From contig NZ_AULT01000049.1 of NCBI RefSeq assembly GCF_000422425.1, positions 1 to 47,356 of the forward strand: 47,356 nt of DNA, written 5' to 3'. Positions 32,663 to 41,206 of this stretch are shown here, piece after piece (within the stretch, counting starts at the first letter, position 1; every line of letters begins with the position of its first letter). A program made the translations under genes and the position numbers. The notes beneath the pieces are model-generated. The model was not told the DNA's origin. It did no database searches and was given only the letters and a program-made list of their open reading frames with translations. This DNA comes from Oceanospirillum beijerinckii DSM 7166. GTDB lineage: Bacteria > Pseudomonadota > Gammaproteobacteria > Pseudomonadales > Halomonadaceae.

Positions 32663-33703
32663 ATGAATACTGCAGATAAGGATCTGGTTCGGGAACACCT
32701 GTCCCACCTTGGTGAGCCTGAAACCCTGGATGCCGAAAAACAGGCCGAGTTAAAAGAACGTATTAAAGCCGAGCTGAAGGCGCAGGATGCGGTCCTGGTC
32801 GCCCACTACTACTGCGATGATATCATTCAGGAGCTGGCCGAAGAGACCGGCGGTTGTGTAGCGGATTCCCTGGAGATGGCACGTTTTGGTGCCAATCACC
32901 CTGCATCGACACTGGTTGTGGCCGGTGTGAAGTTTATGGGTGAGACTGCCAAAATCCTGAGCCAGGAAAAGCGTGTCCTGATGCCAACACTGGAAGCGAC
33001 CTGTTCTCTGGACCTAGGTTGTCCGGTGGATGAATTCAGCGCCTTCTGTGATCAGCACCCTGATCGTACTGTGGTGGTTTATGCCAATACCTCTGCGGCA
33101 GTAAAAGCCCGTGCGGATTGGGTGGTGACTTCCAGTATTGCGGTAGAAGTGGTTGAACACCTGCACAGCAAGGGCGAAAAACTGATCTGGGCGCCGGATA
33201 AGCACCTGGGCGGCTACGTGCAGAAGAAAACCGGTGCGGATGTGCTCCTGTGGGACAGTGCCTGTATCGTACACGAAGAGTTTAAAGCCAAGGGTGTACT
33301 GGATCTGAAGAAAGTGTATCCCGATGCTGCTGTGCTGGTACACCCGGAGTCACCTGAGTCTGTGGTAGATATCGCCGATGTGGTCGGTTCTACTTCTCAG
33401 TTGATTAAAGCCGCTCAGGAGATGGATAACGAAACCTTTATCGTGGCTACAGATCGCGGCATCTTCTACAAGATGCAGCAGCTGTGTCCAGACAAACGTT
33501 TCCTGGAAGCGCCAACTGCGGGTAATGGCGCGACTTGTCGTAGTTGTGCACACTGTCCCTGGATGGCGATGAATGCTCTGGAATCCATGCTGCATGTACT
33601 GCAAACCGGTGATCAGGAAGTGTTTGTGGATCAGGCGCTGGGCGAAAAAGCCATGCTGCCACTGACTCGCATGCTGGACTTTGGCGCGCAGATGAAAAAA
33701 TAA
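32663..33703 (+). CDS. nadA: Quinolinate synthase NadA
   Basis: 346 residues from ATG 32663 (an in-frame GTG at 32645 would add six). [33 protein letters not shown] and [12 protein letters not shown] are family hallmarks, and the three Cys that hold the 4Fe-4S cluster are found in [18 protein letters not shown] and [15 protein letters not shown]. The enzyme condenses iminoaspartate (from NadB) with dihydroxyacetone phosphate to quinolinate for NAD synthesis. Monocistronic; nadB is not in this window. Confidence 0.96.
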   Translation: MNTADKDLVREHLSHLGEPETLDAEKQAELKERIKAELKAQDAVLVAHYYCDDIIQELAEETGGCVADSLEMARFGANHPASTLVVAGVKFMGETAKILSQEKRVLMPTLEATCSLDLGCPVDEFSAFCDQHPDRTVVVYANTSAAVKARADWVVTSSIAVEVVEHLHSKGEKLIWAPDKHLGGYVQKKTGADVLLWDSACIVHEEFKAKGVLDLKKVYPDAAVLVHPESPESVVDIADVVGSTSQLIKAAQEMDNETFIVATDRGIFYKMQQLCPDKRFLEAPTAGNGATCRSCAHCPWMAMNALESMLHVLQTGDQEVFVDQALGEKAMLPLTRMLDFGAQMKK

Positions 33704-33758
33704 CATCAGGGTCACAGTATCGCTGGCGTTGATAGGCTAAGGCACAGGTTTTAGTTAT

Positions 33759-33804
33759 TAATGCTTAGCAATAAAAGCCTCTAATGCTTAACAACAAAAG
33801 CCTC
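33759..33804. repeat. 23-bp imperfect tandem repeat running into a terminator
   Basis: TAATGCTTAGCAATAAAAGCCTC-like unit at 33759-33781 and its near copy at 33782-33804 (two differences, in the AGCAAT versus AACAAC part). The second copy supplies part of the left arm of the next terminator, so the first looks like a duplicated half terminator. Confidence 0.75.
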
Positions 33805-33837
33805 AAATCGTTCGGTTTGAGGCTTTTGTTTTTTTAG
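33793..33837 (+). terminator. Very strong terminator between nadA and bepA
   Basis: AACAAAAGCCTCAAA (33793-33807) and TTTGAGGCTTTTGTT (33816-33830) make a perfect 15-bp stem with a TCGTTCGG loop, followed by a T-run to 33835. It terminates nadA and may also work for the converging gene. Confidence 0.92.
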
Positions 33838-33916
33838 TGGCGATACTTTGAGTGTCATGGCACAGATCACGTTGTTATTTTATTGGTCTTGAGCGTTTAT
33901 CTCGGTCTTTGAGCGT

Positions 33917-35470
33917 TTAGCTACCAAAATCCATATATTTAAAGGCATCCCTAAGTTCCTGAATACGGTGGCTGATACGTGAAAATTCAAGAGTATCACC
34001 ACGGGCGTACTCCTGTGCTAACTTCAGCTCAGCCAATGCCTGCGAGATATCTCCCGTGAGTTGATGTTCCTCGGCTTTGGCTTGATAGACTGTCAGCAGG
34101 TCCTTTTGCTTGCGGGCTGATTCTGCCAGCTGCTGCCATAACCAGGGATCTTCGGGGCGTTGCTGCAACATCTTGCGATAGAGGTTCATTGCCAATGGAT
34201 ATTGCTGATTCTGCTGATACAATGATGCCAGCAAGCTATTGCTGGGATAGTTATCGGGTGTTTGTAACAGTTGAGCCTGTACCAGTTGGATTGCCGCTTC
34301 AATCTGGCCGCTGGCCGCTAATACACGGGCCTTTATCAGACGAAAATAGAGATGGTCAGGCTGCAGCGCCAGTTGCTCAGTACTTTTTTGTGCTTGCTCG
34401 ATCTGCTCCTGATTGAGCTGTAGCAGAATATCTGTGTATAAGCTAACGGCTTGCTTTAAGCCCTCGGGCACAGACTCTTGCAGGCTTCGCAGCGCTGATG
34501 GCCGTTTATCTTCTGGTGTTTGATGCAGTAGCGCGTGTACCCGCACTAACTGGAACTCCAGGTTGGCGTATTGACGTTTTGGGTCGGCTGTCTTTTCTCT
34601 ATCGCGGGCAAAAGCGATCCGGCTTTGAGTCAGTGGATGGGTAAGGAGAAATTCCGGGGCACTGGCACCTTGAGTACGGGCTTGAGCCTGTAATAGCTCA
34701 AACATACGCGCCATACCGGAAGTATCGTAACCGGCGTTATTCAGCACTTCGAAGCCCACGGCATCCGCTTCCTGCTCGTGCAGACGACTAAAACTCAGTT
34801 GGCTCTGAATCACGGCTGCCTGAGTGCCAATAATCGCGGCAGTGCCTGCCTGGGTTTGGCCATTAGCGCTTAGAACCAAGCCAGCTAATAGAGTAGCAAA
34901 CACCGATAGCCGTTGTTCCTCTGCGCCTTCTTTACGGCGGGCATAATGGCGTTGGCTCAGGTGGGCTAACTCGTGAGCCATCACAGAGGCAACCATATCT
35001 TCATCATGTGCCTGGGTCAGCAGAGCGCTATGGACACCAATCACCCCGCCAGGAACTGCAAAGGCGTTGATACTATTGGCGTTAACGGCAACCAGGTTTA
35101 AGCGTCTTTCATAGAGATTGCTCTCTACTGCCAACTTCTGGGTCATATTCTCCAGATAGCTCTGTACAATCGGATCATAGATCACCGAAGTATTGGCTCT
35201 GAACTGGCGCAGCCAGGCACGGCCCAGCTGATACTCCTGATTGACTGTCAGTTTATCGGGTTGATCACTGCCAATACTGGGCAGGTCAGTACTCGCCAGC
35301 GTATCGCTTGCTGGTGTTACGGTGCCTGCCAGCAGTAAAGTGGTTAAAGAAAGCACCTTAAGGCTACTTCTAACAAAGCGTCTATTGGCAAAATGAGCCA
35401 GATCCGGGAGAACGTCCAGATGACGACGATCAAACGACTTTGAGAGAAAAGTAAAAGAGGACAACGGCAT
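33917..35470 (-). CDS. bepA: M48 metallopeptidase with TPR repeats (BepA/YfgC-like)
   Basis: 517 residues from ATG 35470; an earlier in-frame TTG start (35539) adds 23 residues without signal features. A hydrophobic signal segment (KVLSLTTLLLAGTVTPA) lies at about 38-54. The zinc site is HELAH at about 166-170, within ASVMAHELAHLSQRHYARR, with the third ligand Glu in HEQEADAVGFEVL. NSINAFAVPGGVIGVHSALL is also conserved. The C-terminal half (about 280-500) is TPR-like helices. BepA is a periplasmic protease/chaperone that assembles or clears stalled LptD and BAM substrates. The neighbours tusA and perM match the E. coli yfgC-yfgO context. Confidence 0.9.
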   Translation of the reverse strand: MPLSSFTFLSKSFDRRHLDVLPDLAHFANRRFVRSSLKVLSLTTLLLAGTVTPASDTLASTDLPSIGSDQPDKLTVNQEYQLGRAWLRQFRANTSVIYDPIVQSYLENMTQKLAVESNLYERRLNLVAVNANSINAFAVPGGVIGVHSALLTQAHDEDMVASVMAHELAHLSQRHYARRKEGAEEQRLSVFATLLAGLVLSANGQTQAGTAAIIGTQAAVIQSQLSFSRLHEQEADAVGFEVLNNAGYDTSGMARMFELLQAQARTQGASAPEFLLTHPLTQSRIAFARDREKTADPKRQYANLEFQLVRVHALLHQTPEDKRPSALRSLQESVPEGLKQAVSLYTDILLQLNQEQIEQAQKSTEQLALQPDHLYFRLIKARVLAASGQIEAAIQLVQAQLLQTPDNYPSNSLLASLYQQNQQYPLAMNLYRKMLQQRPEDPWLWQQLAESARKQKDLLTVYQAKAEEHQLTGDISQALAELKLAQEYARGDTLEFSRISHRIQELRDAFKYMDFGS

Positions 35471-35672
35471 CTTCCATTCACACTTTGCGGGCAATATTAG
35501 ACTACAGGATAAGAGATCTGTTTCCTGGTACAAGGCCACAATGGTATTTTTACTTCACTTTTACACTTGTATGACCGGCAAGTATTGCACTTTAACCGCA
35601 CATACCCTTTAATCAGTCGGCTACACCGTCAGGTTAGCTTGGCGTTAAGTGATTCATTTATTGGAAAAAGTC

Positions 35673-35909
35673 ATGAGTTTTACCATAGATAATGAGCTGG
35701 ACACCCGAGGTCTGCATTGCCCGATGCCGTTGTTAAAAGCTAAGTTGGCATTGAACCAAATGCAAGCGGGTGAGGTATTAAGGGTTGTTGCAACCGATGC
35801 TGGCTCCTGGGACGACTTTGAAGCTTTTATCCGGCAAAGTCCTCATGAGCTGCTGGAACGGACTCAAGAGAGTACGGAATATATCTATTGTATTAAAAAG
35901 GGCTGTTAG
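35673..35909 (+). CDS. tusA: TusA/SirA-family sulfur-carrier protein
   Basis: 78 residues from ATG 35673, preceded by GGAAAAA; an upstream in-frame GTG at 35649 is poorer. DTRGLHCPMPLLKAKLALNQM contains the CPxP Cys that carries persulfide sulfur, and VVATDAGSWDDFEAF is the expected second half. TusA relays sulfur from IscS for tRNA 2-thiouridine; the TusA-like protein next to BepA/PerM may be a paralogue with another acceptor. Divergent from bepA, 11 bases upstream of perM. Confidence 0.85.
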   Translation: MSFTIDNELDTRGLHCPMPLLKAKLALNQMQAGEVLRVVATDAGSWDDFEAFIRQSPHELLERTQESTEYIYCIKKGC

Positions 35910-35920
35910 GAGCCGGAGAT

Positions 35921-37006
35921 ATGGCCATGAAGGATGTCGTTCGCTATTGGATACAGCGTTACTTTTCTGATGAAGAAGCCGTAATCTTCTTTCTATTGCT
36001 GGTGGGGGGCTTCAGTGTTGTCATCTTCTGGGGCAAGATGCTGGCACCCTTTTTGGCAAGTGTGGTGTTAGCCTATTTACTTGAAGGCCTGGTCAGTAAG
36101 CTGGAACATCGGAAAGTACCGTTTAAACTGGCAGTCTGGACTGTTTTTACGCTGTTTGTCAGCTTGCTGAGTGCTTTTATTTTTATTGTATTGCCTTTGG
36201 TATGGCGTCAATTTATCAATCTGGTCGAAGCGTTACCCGGTATGCTGGAAAAGGTGCAGCAGCTGGTGCTGTTATTGCCTCAGCAATACCCGGGGTTGGT
36301 CAGTGAAGAGCAGATTCAGGAATTAGTCAGCATTGTCGCGGTTGAGATCGGCCAGTTTGGTCAAACCCTGCTGTCACTGTCGATTGCCACCATTCCCAAT
36401 GTCTTTGCCATCATTATCTACCTGGTGCTGGTGCCGATTCTGGTGTTTTTCCTGTTAAAAGACCGGGACCTGCTGGTGAATTGGTTCCTGAGTTATCTAC
36501 CTGAGAAACGGGTGATGATGACAGGCATCTGGAAAGAGATGGATCAGCAACTGGCAAACTATATCCGTGGTAAAGCCATTGAGATTGTGATTGTTGGCAT
36601 TGCGACGTATCTTGGTCTGATGGTATTTGGTCTGCAGTATGCGGCGCTGTTGGGTTTACTGGTGGGCTTGTCAGTACTGGTTCCTTATATCGGTGCGGCT
36701 GTGGTAACCGTACCTGTTGTGTTAATCGGTATGTTCCAGTTTGGTACTTCGGATACGTTTCTTTATCTTATGGTCGTTTATGGTGTTATTCAGGCTCTGG
36801 ATGGTAACGTTCTGGTGCCGCTGCTGTTCTCTGAAGCGGTTAATTTGCACCCTGTTGCGATTATTCTGGCAGTGCTCTTCTTTGGTGGTATCTGGGGCTT
36901 TTGGGGCATCTTCTTTGCGATCCCATTGGCGACTTTACTGAAAGCCGTATTGTTTGCCTGGCCGAAGGCGATGGATGCTCAGATAGAGAAGAAGCTGGAG
37001 AGCTAA
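35921..37006 (+). CDS. perM: AI-2E-family transporter PerM (YfgO-like)
   Basis: 361 residues with about eight membrane helices. Hallmarks: FFLLLVGGFSVVIFWGKMLAPFLASVVLAYLLEG, an internal amphipathic segment (residues about 100-150), YLVLVPILVFFLLKDRD, and VLFFGGIWGFWGIFFAIPLATLLKAV close to the C-terminus, in parts. Family members move autoinducer-2, glutamate or Na+/H+; the substrate of PerM is unknown. It follows tusA with a GGAG ribosome site and is followed by a six-copy tandem repeat and terminator. Confidence 0.88.
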   Translation: MAMKDVVRYWIQRYFSDEEAVIFFLLLVGGFSVVIFWGKMLAPFLASVVLAYLLEGLVSKLEHRKVPFKLAVWTVFTLFVSLLSAFIFIVLPLVWRQFINLVEALPGMLEKVQQLVLLLPQQYPGLVSEEQIQELVSIVAVEIGQFGQTLLSLSIATIPNVFAIIIYLVLVPILVFFLLKDRDLLVNWFLSYLPEKRVMMTGIWKEMDQQLANYIRGKAIEIVIVGIATYLGLMVFGLQYAALLGLLVGLSVLVPYIGAAVVTVPVVLIGMFQFGTSDTFLYLMVVYGVIQALDGNVLVPLLFSEAVNLHPVAIILAVLFFGGIWGFWGIFFAIPLATLLKAVLFAWPKAMDAQIEKKLES

Positions 37007-37008
37007 GC

Positions 37009-37110
37009 TCTAGCCAAAAGAACTCTCTAGCCAAAAGAACTCTCTAGCCAAAAGAGCTATCTAGCCAAAAGAGCTATCTAGCCAAAAGAGCTATCTAGCC
37101 AAAAGAACTC
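37009..37110. repeat. Six tandem copies of a 17-bp unit (VNTR)
   Basis: Units TCTAGCCAAAAGAACTC (37009, 37026), TCTAGCCAAAAGAGCTA (37043, 37060, 37077) and TCTAGCCAAAAGAACTC (37094), without spacers. It begins two bases after the perM stop and ends just before the terminator, so it lies in the 3' untranslated part of the tusA-perM transcript. Copy number is likely to vary between strains. Confidence 0.95.
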
Positions 37111-37119
37111 CATGATTAG

Positions 37120-37160
37120 AATACCCTTATCGTTGAGCAATCAACCTTGAGGGTATTTTT
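37120..37160 (+). terminator. Terminator of the tusA-perM transcript
   Basis: AATACCCT (37120-37127) pairs with AGGGTATT (37150-37157), with an inner TTGA/TCAA stem, followed by TTTTTG. The remaining bases to 37298 hold no ORF. Confidence 0.8.
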
Positions 37161-37298
37161 GTTTGGAAAGGTAGACGTGTTCAGCTTTAGCGATATGCGA
37201 TTCAGCAAGCTGAAAGCGATGCAGGTCGTCGATAACAGGAGTACACTAACCGGCTTTTAGTTTAGTGATTCTGTTTAGTTTGAAAAAGGCCATCTGCT

Positions 37299-37661
37299 AT
37301 GAAAATTCATCGTATTAACCCAAGTAAACGCTGGTCTGATGCCACGGTATTTAACGGTATCGCTCATTTTGTTGAAGTGGCTGAGTCTGACGATCAAGCC
37401 GATATCACAGGTCAGGTTGAACAGATTTTTGAGCAGGCGGAAGCTTCCCTTGCAACAGTGGACAGCAATAAGTCCCGTATTTTGTCCGTGACGATCTATC
37501 TGACCGATTTCTCTAACATGGAAGCCTTGAATGAAGCTTGGGATGCCTGGTTCCCGGAAGACTGCGCCCCAAGTCGTGCTTGTGTAAAAGCGGAGCTGGC
37601 TAACCCCAATCTGTTGGTTGAGATGGCTTTTGTGGTTGCAGCAGGTGAGAAGTTTCTTTAA
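37299..37661 (+). CDS. RidA-family (YjgF/YER057c) protein
   Basis: 120 residues. SKRWSDATVFNGIAHFVEVAE, LSVTIYLTDFSNMEALNEAWDAWFP and PSRACVKAELANPNLLVEM match the Rid family; the Arg in PSRACV is the residue that binds the carboxylate of the imine substrate. RidA enzymes hydrolyse reactive 2-aminoacrylate and related enamines. The N-terminal and middle regions look more like the Rid4-7 subgroups than archetypal RidA, so the exact subgroup is open. Monocistronic between two terminators. Confidence 0.88.
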   Translation: MKIHRINPSKRWSDATVFNGIAHFVEVAESDDQADITGQVEQIFEQAEASLATVDSNKSRILSVTIYLTDFSNMEALNEAWDAWFPEDCAPSRACVKAELANPNLLVEMAFVVAAGEKFL

Positions 37662-37671
37662 GTCTTAATCG

Positions 37672-37712
37672 AATGACCGGAGCTGATCGCTTACCGGTCA
37701 TTTGTCTCTTTT
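37672..37712 (+). terminator. Terminator after the Rid-family gene
   Basis: AATGACCGG (37672-37680) and CCGGTCATT (37694-37702) form a 9-bp stem, followed by TGTCTCTTTTC. It lies between convergent genes. Confidence 0.82.
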
Positions 37713-37741
37713 CTAAAATATATTGACTGTTGACACAGAGA

Positions 37742-38641
37742 TCAGATATTAAACTCAGCCGCTTCAGTATGACAACGAGGCTCTCTGACTTCTGCCACAG
37801 ACAATGGCTCTAATGTGGTGATGGACTTAAACCAGGAATACATGGCTGGTGTACCTTCATTATCCACATTGGGAGCAAAACGCTCTGCTTCAAGATCCGT
37901 CTGACAAATAGTGCGCATCTCAACGCTAAAACGAGTGCGTTGAGTGGTATTGATGGCACTGGCATGCAGATGAGCGCTGGCAAAATTCAGCACATCACCG
38001 GGATTAAGCATAAGCTGTACAGCATTGCGCTCATCTACTGCTTCACTGGGACTGGGTGCAGATGGATAAGCGACACTGCGTTCCGGTGGACTTTGCTTGC
38101 GTGATGCCAAGTAATCTGTAAAACGCCATTGTGCGGTGTTATTGGCCAGCGGCTGGCTCCAGTAGTCTGGGTAGAAGGTGATACTGCGTTGAGGCTCTAA
38201 GCTATAGAGCGGTGCCCACCAGTTTTGCTGGCAATGAATATTACTGCCCCAGCTATCTCTGTGATGGCCGATTGCGGCTCTTTGTGCGCCATCATGACTA
38301 TTGGCAAAGGGCACAATGCGCATAGGGAAGTGATCGTAATAACTGTGTTGGATATCCACACCACACTGCTTCAGCACCTCAAAAAAGAGTTGGCGCATCT
38401 TAGGGTCTTTGCGAAATGAGGTTTGCACTGTTCCTGTGCGCTTAAGAAACTCATCACGTTCAAAATGATGCTGAGCTTGATCAGGATCGAGCCCATCTAA
38501 CGCGGATTTCAGCTGACTGTCTGCTTGTTCAATCAGCGCCAACATCGCCGGAATCTGACGGTAGACCAGTAACTCACCGGTAAACAAACGCTCGGAGCGT
38601 TCCTGATCGCTAATCGCTTGAGTTAAATATGAGAGTTTCAT
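37742..38641 (-). CDS. Putative Fe(II)/2-oxoglutarate-dependent oxygenase
   Basis: 299 residues from ATG 38641 (a TTG four codons earlier is possible). Not a family I can name. The metal triad of the cupin-fold oxygenases can be read: HRD in IGHHRDSWGSN, the distal His in SAHLHASAINTTQRTRFSVEMR, and the following Arg (RFSVEMR) that would hold 2-oxoglutarate. LNPGDVLNFASAHLH is the typical beta-strand leading to the second His. No signal peptide. Phytanoyl-CoA-dioxygenase-like hydroxylation of a small molecule is the best guess. Monocistronic; terminator of the preceding convergent gene is 30 bases away. Confidence 0.6.
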   Translation of the reverse strand: MKLSYLTQAISDQERSERLFTGELLVYRQIPAMLALIEQADSQLKSALDGLDPDQAQHHFERDEFLKRTGTVQTSFRKDPKMRQLFFEVLKQCGVDIQHSYYDHFPMRIVPFANSHDGAQRAAIGHHRDSWGSNIHCQQNWWAPLYSLEPQRSITFYPDYWSQPLANNTAQWRFTDYLASRKQSPPERSVAYPSAPSPSEAVDERNAVQLMLNPGDVLNFASAHLHASAINTTQRTRFSVEMRTICQTDLEAERFAPNVDNEGTPAMYSWFKSITTLEPLSVAEVREPRCHTEAAEFNI

Positions 38642-38800
38642 AGCAACGGACAACCACTCAGTTAAGGCATTTGTACTTATCGTTAGAAGATCAGTGTGCT
38701 TCGACTCTGATCATATTAAGGAGCCACTGTATCCTATCTGACGCTAAATAACCTGATTGAGTGCGACAACTATCTGGCCTTATTTGATATTCAAAGGGTC

Positions 38801-38854
38801 GTGATATTAAGTGAGCTAGTGTGATATTGAAGGTCTGGCCAGTGATATTAAGTG
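38801..38854. repeat. Three short direct repeats GTGATATTAAGTG
   Basis: Copies at 38801-38813, 38821-38832 (diverged) and 38842-38854, about 20 bases apart, in the gap between the oxygenase gene and the 212-residue gene. Spacing near two helical turns could suit a regulator, but slippage is equally likely. Confidence 0.6.
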
Positions 38855-38882
38855 GTCTTAAATTGACTGTGCTCTATTGGTT

Positions 38883-39521
38883 TTAACGGTCATTGCTGTT
38901 GGGCGGTATAAAAAGAAAACGTTCTTCCTGAATATCCAGTTCCACCGTTTTACCACGAAAAATACGGCTAAAAAGGCTTTGTGTTTTATGCAGAGAGTCT
39001 AGGTCAAAGCTATAGATATAGATTTGACTGCTGGTATGTCCTTCTTTATAGCGACATTTAAGCAATGCAACTGTCAACTTGGTCTTTCCAGAGGCAGAGA
39101 GTTTTAACGCCCGTGTGGTTAGGGTCATCAATAGCCTTTGGGCTTTATCCAAATGGGCGGGATTATCGCTGTTCTCATAGAGCACCTGAGCGAGGTACTT
39201 CGTGATCTCTTTCTGTTTTACTTTTTCGTGAAAATGAGTGGGTGTCCCGGTGACCTTAAACCAGGGACAGGCGCTTAAATAGCCCGTAACCGGCCGATAA
39301 TGATTGGCATAGGGACCAAGTAGCTTAAGGGCTAACGCAAAATGCCCAAACGCAGACCGCCACAGCTTGGGATCTAATGCGTTTGGGTCAGTATCTGGCG
39401 CAACCTGCAAAACCACATTGCCGGTCTCATTGACGATGGAAATATAATTCTGGCGCTCTTCCCGTTTGTCGCCGTGGAAAAACTCAACGCAGGTGCGCAG
39501 AAAGTGGCTAAACCAGCTCAC
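38883..39521 (-). CDS. Unknown protein with NETGN signature (short paralogue)
   Basis: 212 residues; I do not recognise it. Near the N-terminus NYISIVNETGNVVLQV (NETGN at 31-35) closely parallels YYVFNETGNIMMAT in the upstream 351-residue protein (NETGN at 30-34). Further likeness: a late strand pair KTVELDIQEERFLFIPP resembles STSLTMHKDTYLFVTPKF in the partner, and both have a helical middle followed by a beta-rich half. No signal peptide or membrane segment. It lies 34 bases downstream of the partner gene, so the two are one operon. Probably a diverged duplicate lacking the partner's C-terminal IPT-like domain. Confidence 0.6.
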   Translation of the reverse strand: MSWFSHFLRTCVEFFHGDKREERQNYISIVNETGNVVLQVAPDTDPNALDPKLWRSAFGHFALALKLLGPYANHYRPVTGYLSACPWFKVTGTPTHFHEKVKQKEITKYLAQVLYENSDNPAHLDKAQRLLMTLTTRALKLSASGKTKLTVALLKCRYKEGHTSSQIYIYSFDLDSLHKTQSLFSRIFRGKTVELDIQEERFLFIPPNSNDR

Positions 39522-39555
39522 AAAATAATATTACCGGGTGATAAACATCCGTTTA

Positions 39556-40611
39556 TTATTTGCTTGCTGCAGCAATAGTAAAGCCTTGTGTTGAAGAAGT
39601 GATCTTCTTACCCGTACTATCCTTGATCAGGATTGGACTGGTCGTGGTAACCGCTGTTGTTGGTGTAAATTCAATGGTGTTGTCACCCCAGCTATCAACC
39701 TGCAGCTCGGTACCATCAATTTCCAGAGAGCCTTTTGTTTCTCCCAGGAACTGACCATCGATGGTGTACTTGGTACCTATGGTCAGCTTGTTATCCGTCA
39801 CTTCTGTGGCCGAAGAGGTCACCATGACCATAGTTACGGAAGGTACTTGGTTGACCAGGTTGCTCAGCCAGCCAATCATCTGCAGGTAGTTAGGATCGGA
39901 TTGGATCGAATCCAAGTCACCGGCGTAATCATGGATAAATTTAGGCGTCACAAACAGATAGGTATCTTTGTGCATTGTCAGGGAGGTGGAGACAGAAGAC
40001 TCACTGAAACAAGGACCTAGCTTAAAGGTCTGTTTGTTCTCTTCAAAATCAGCGTATACCACAATAGCGCTGATAATTGGCATGCCCAGCAGGTATTCAC
40101 AAACAAAAACGATATTACCGACTTTGCTGGAGGTGCTGTCTTTGCTGCCACTGATTTCCAGGCCAGCTTTACCGATCGAAGAAACCATCGCCGACGCAAA
40201 CGCCATCTCACCCGCACCTGTCGCCAGACCCAGCAGATTTTCCAGCAGCTCTTTACTGAAATCTGCACCAAAGCTGGAAGATTTAGAAACCACATCTTCT
40301 TCCGTTACATGCACAAACAGACCGGAACCGGCAATTACACGCTCTAACGCTTCATAGTTATACAGAGAGTAAGGTTTGCCCGTACCAGGGTTCTTAGTTG
40401 TCGTGATCGCTCGGGTCATTCCGGCAAAAAACACGGCAACTTCATTAAAGACGTCTTGCACGCTTTGTTGAATGGGTTCGCTGGCGTTAGCAGTGGTCGC
40501 CATCATGATATTACCGGTTTCGTTAAACACGTAATATTTAGTGGCTTCTACGTTGTGTGGGTTTTTAACGGCGGCTTGTAGTTGGGTTGGCTTAGTCGTG
40601 CTATCTGACAT
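39556..40611 (-). CDS. Unknown protein with NETGN signature and C-terminal IPT/TIG-like domain
   Basis: 351 residues; family not recognised. Residues about 24-240 form an NETGN-type module (KYYVFNETGNIMMATT at the front; a Gly/Ala/Ser-rich helix ELLENLLGLATGAGEMAFAS; strands ending DTYLFVTPKFIHDY). Residues about 262-347 read as an immunoglobulin-like IPT/TIG domain (GTKYTIDGQFLG; SWGDNTIEFTPTTA; GFTI near the end). No signal peptide. The start ATG has AAAAAGG about 10 bases upstream, and a perfect palindrome lies at 40630-40641. It is first in an operon with the 212-residue paralogue. Secreted effector, surface protein or defence factor are all possible; nothing in the sequence decides. Confidence 0.6.
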   Translation of the reverse strand: MSDSTTKPTQLQAAVKNPHNVEATKYYVFNETGNIMMATTANASEPIQQSVQDVFNEVAVFFAGMTRAITTTKNPGTGKPYSLYNYEALERVIAGSGLFVHVTEEDVVSKSSSFGADFSKELLENLLGLATGAGEMAFASAMVSSIGKAGLEISGSKDSTSSKVGNIVFVCEYLLGMPIISAIVVYADFEENKQTFKLGPCFSESSVSTSLTMHKDTYLFVTPKFIHDYAGDLDSIQSDPNYLQMIGWLSNLVNQVPSVTMVMVTSSATEVTDNKLTIGTKYTIDGQFLGETKGSLEIDGTELQVDSWGDNTIEFTPTTAVTTTSPILIKDSTGKKITSSTQGFTIAAASK

Positions 40612-41206
40612 TGTCTGAACCTTTTTCAGAGGGTTAACCCTTTGTTTCGATTAACCAAATAGGAAAATGAAAAGATTGTTTCTTCGCTTTTTCCCGACAG
40701 TAAATTGCAATGGATTGTTTCTGTCTGAAGCAAAGAAAGCGGCAAGCACTCGCTATAGTCCTGAAAATAGGTAAAGGGGGATATTACGGAGTATTACAGA
40801 TGATTTCAGTTTATTACGTTATGTAAGTGGTTGATATGAAAAGATAAAATAGTGCTCAGGTTGAGTTGTTACAGCTGTATTGTCTGACAGACTCACCTTG
40901 TTGACCGATTTGATGAGTTAATCACTTTTGTCCTTTATGTGGGTGGTAGGCTTGATCTTATGATGTGGTAAAGGTTGAGAAGACGATCTTATATGTCTTT
41001 GTTTTCTATGGCGGAATGATCGTGTTCTGTTTTATTGCCTTTAGTTCAAATTAAGCTGTAGCCATCGTCAAACAGAGTGACGCTGGAGCTAGGATGCAGT
41101 TGAGAGAAACACAGAAAAGCTTATAGCGTTTTTCAGGCTTTGCTTCTCTGTGCAGTGCTTTCCTTAACATGGCTTCTCTCAACTCAGATGTTCTCAAAAT
41201 ATCCTG
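40612..41206. other. 595-base non-coding region ahead of the NETGN operon
   Basis: No ORF of note. AGGGTTAACCCT (40630-40641), a perfect 12-bp palindrome, sits 19 bases before the start of the 351-residue gene and is a candidate operator. The middle is AT-rich without clear structure. The distal end holds the two-tier inverted repeat at 41098-41184. Confidence 0.55.
41098..41184. repeat. Two-tier nested inverted repeat
   Basis: Outer arms AGTTGAGAGAA (41098-41108) and TTCTCTCAACT (41174-41184) are perfect; inner arms CACAGAAAAGC (41110-41120) and GCTTCTCTGTG (41142-41152) have one mismatch. It ends 22 bases beyond the stop of the lipoprotein gene at 41207, so it would be the 3' structure of that minus-strand transcript, or an RNA element or cruciform. 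Confidence 0.8.

Noticed and set aside
37009-37110. CRISPR-like array
   Set aside because: The 17-bp units are directly adjacent with no unique spacers, so this is a simple tandem repeat.
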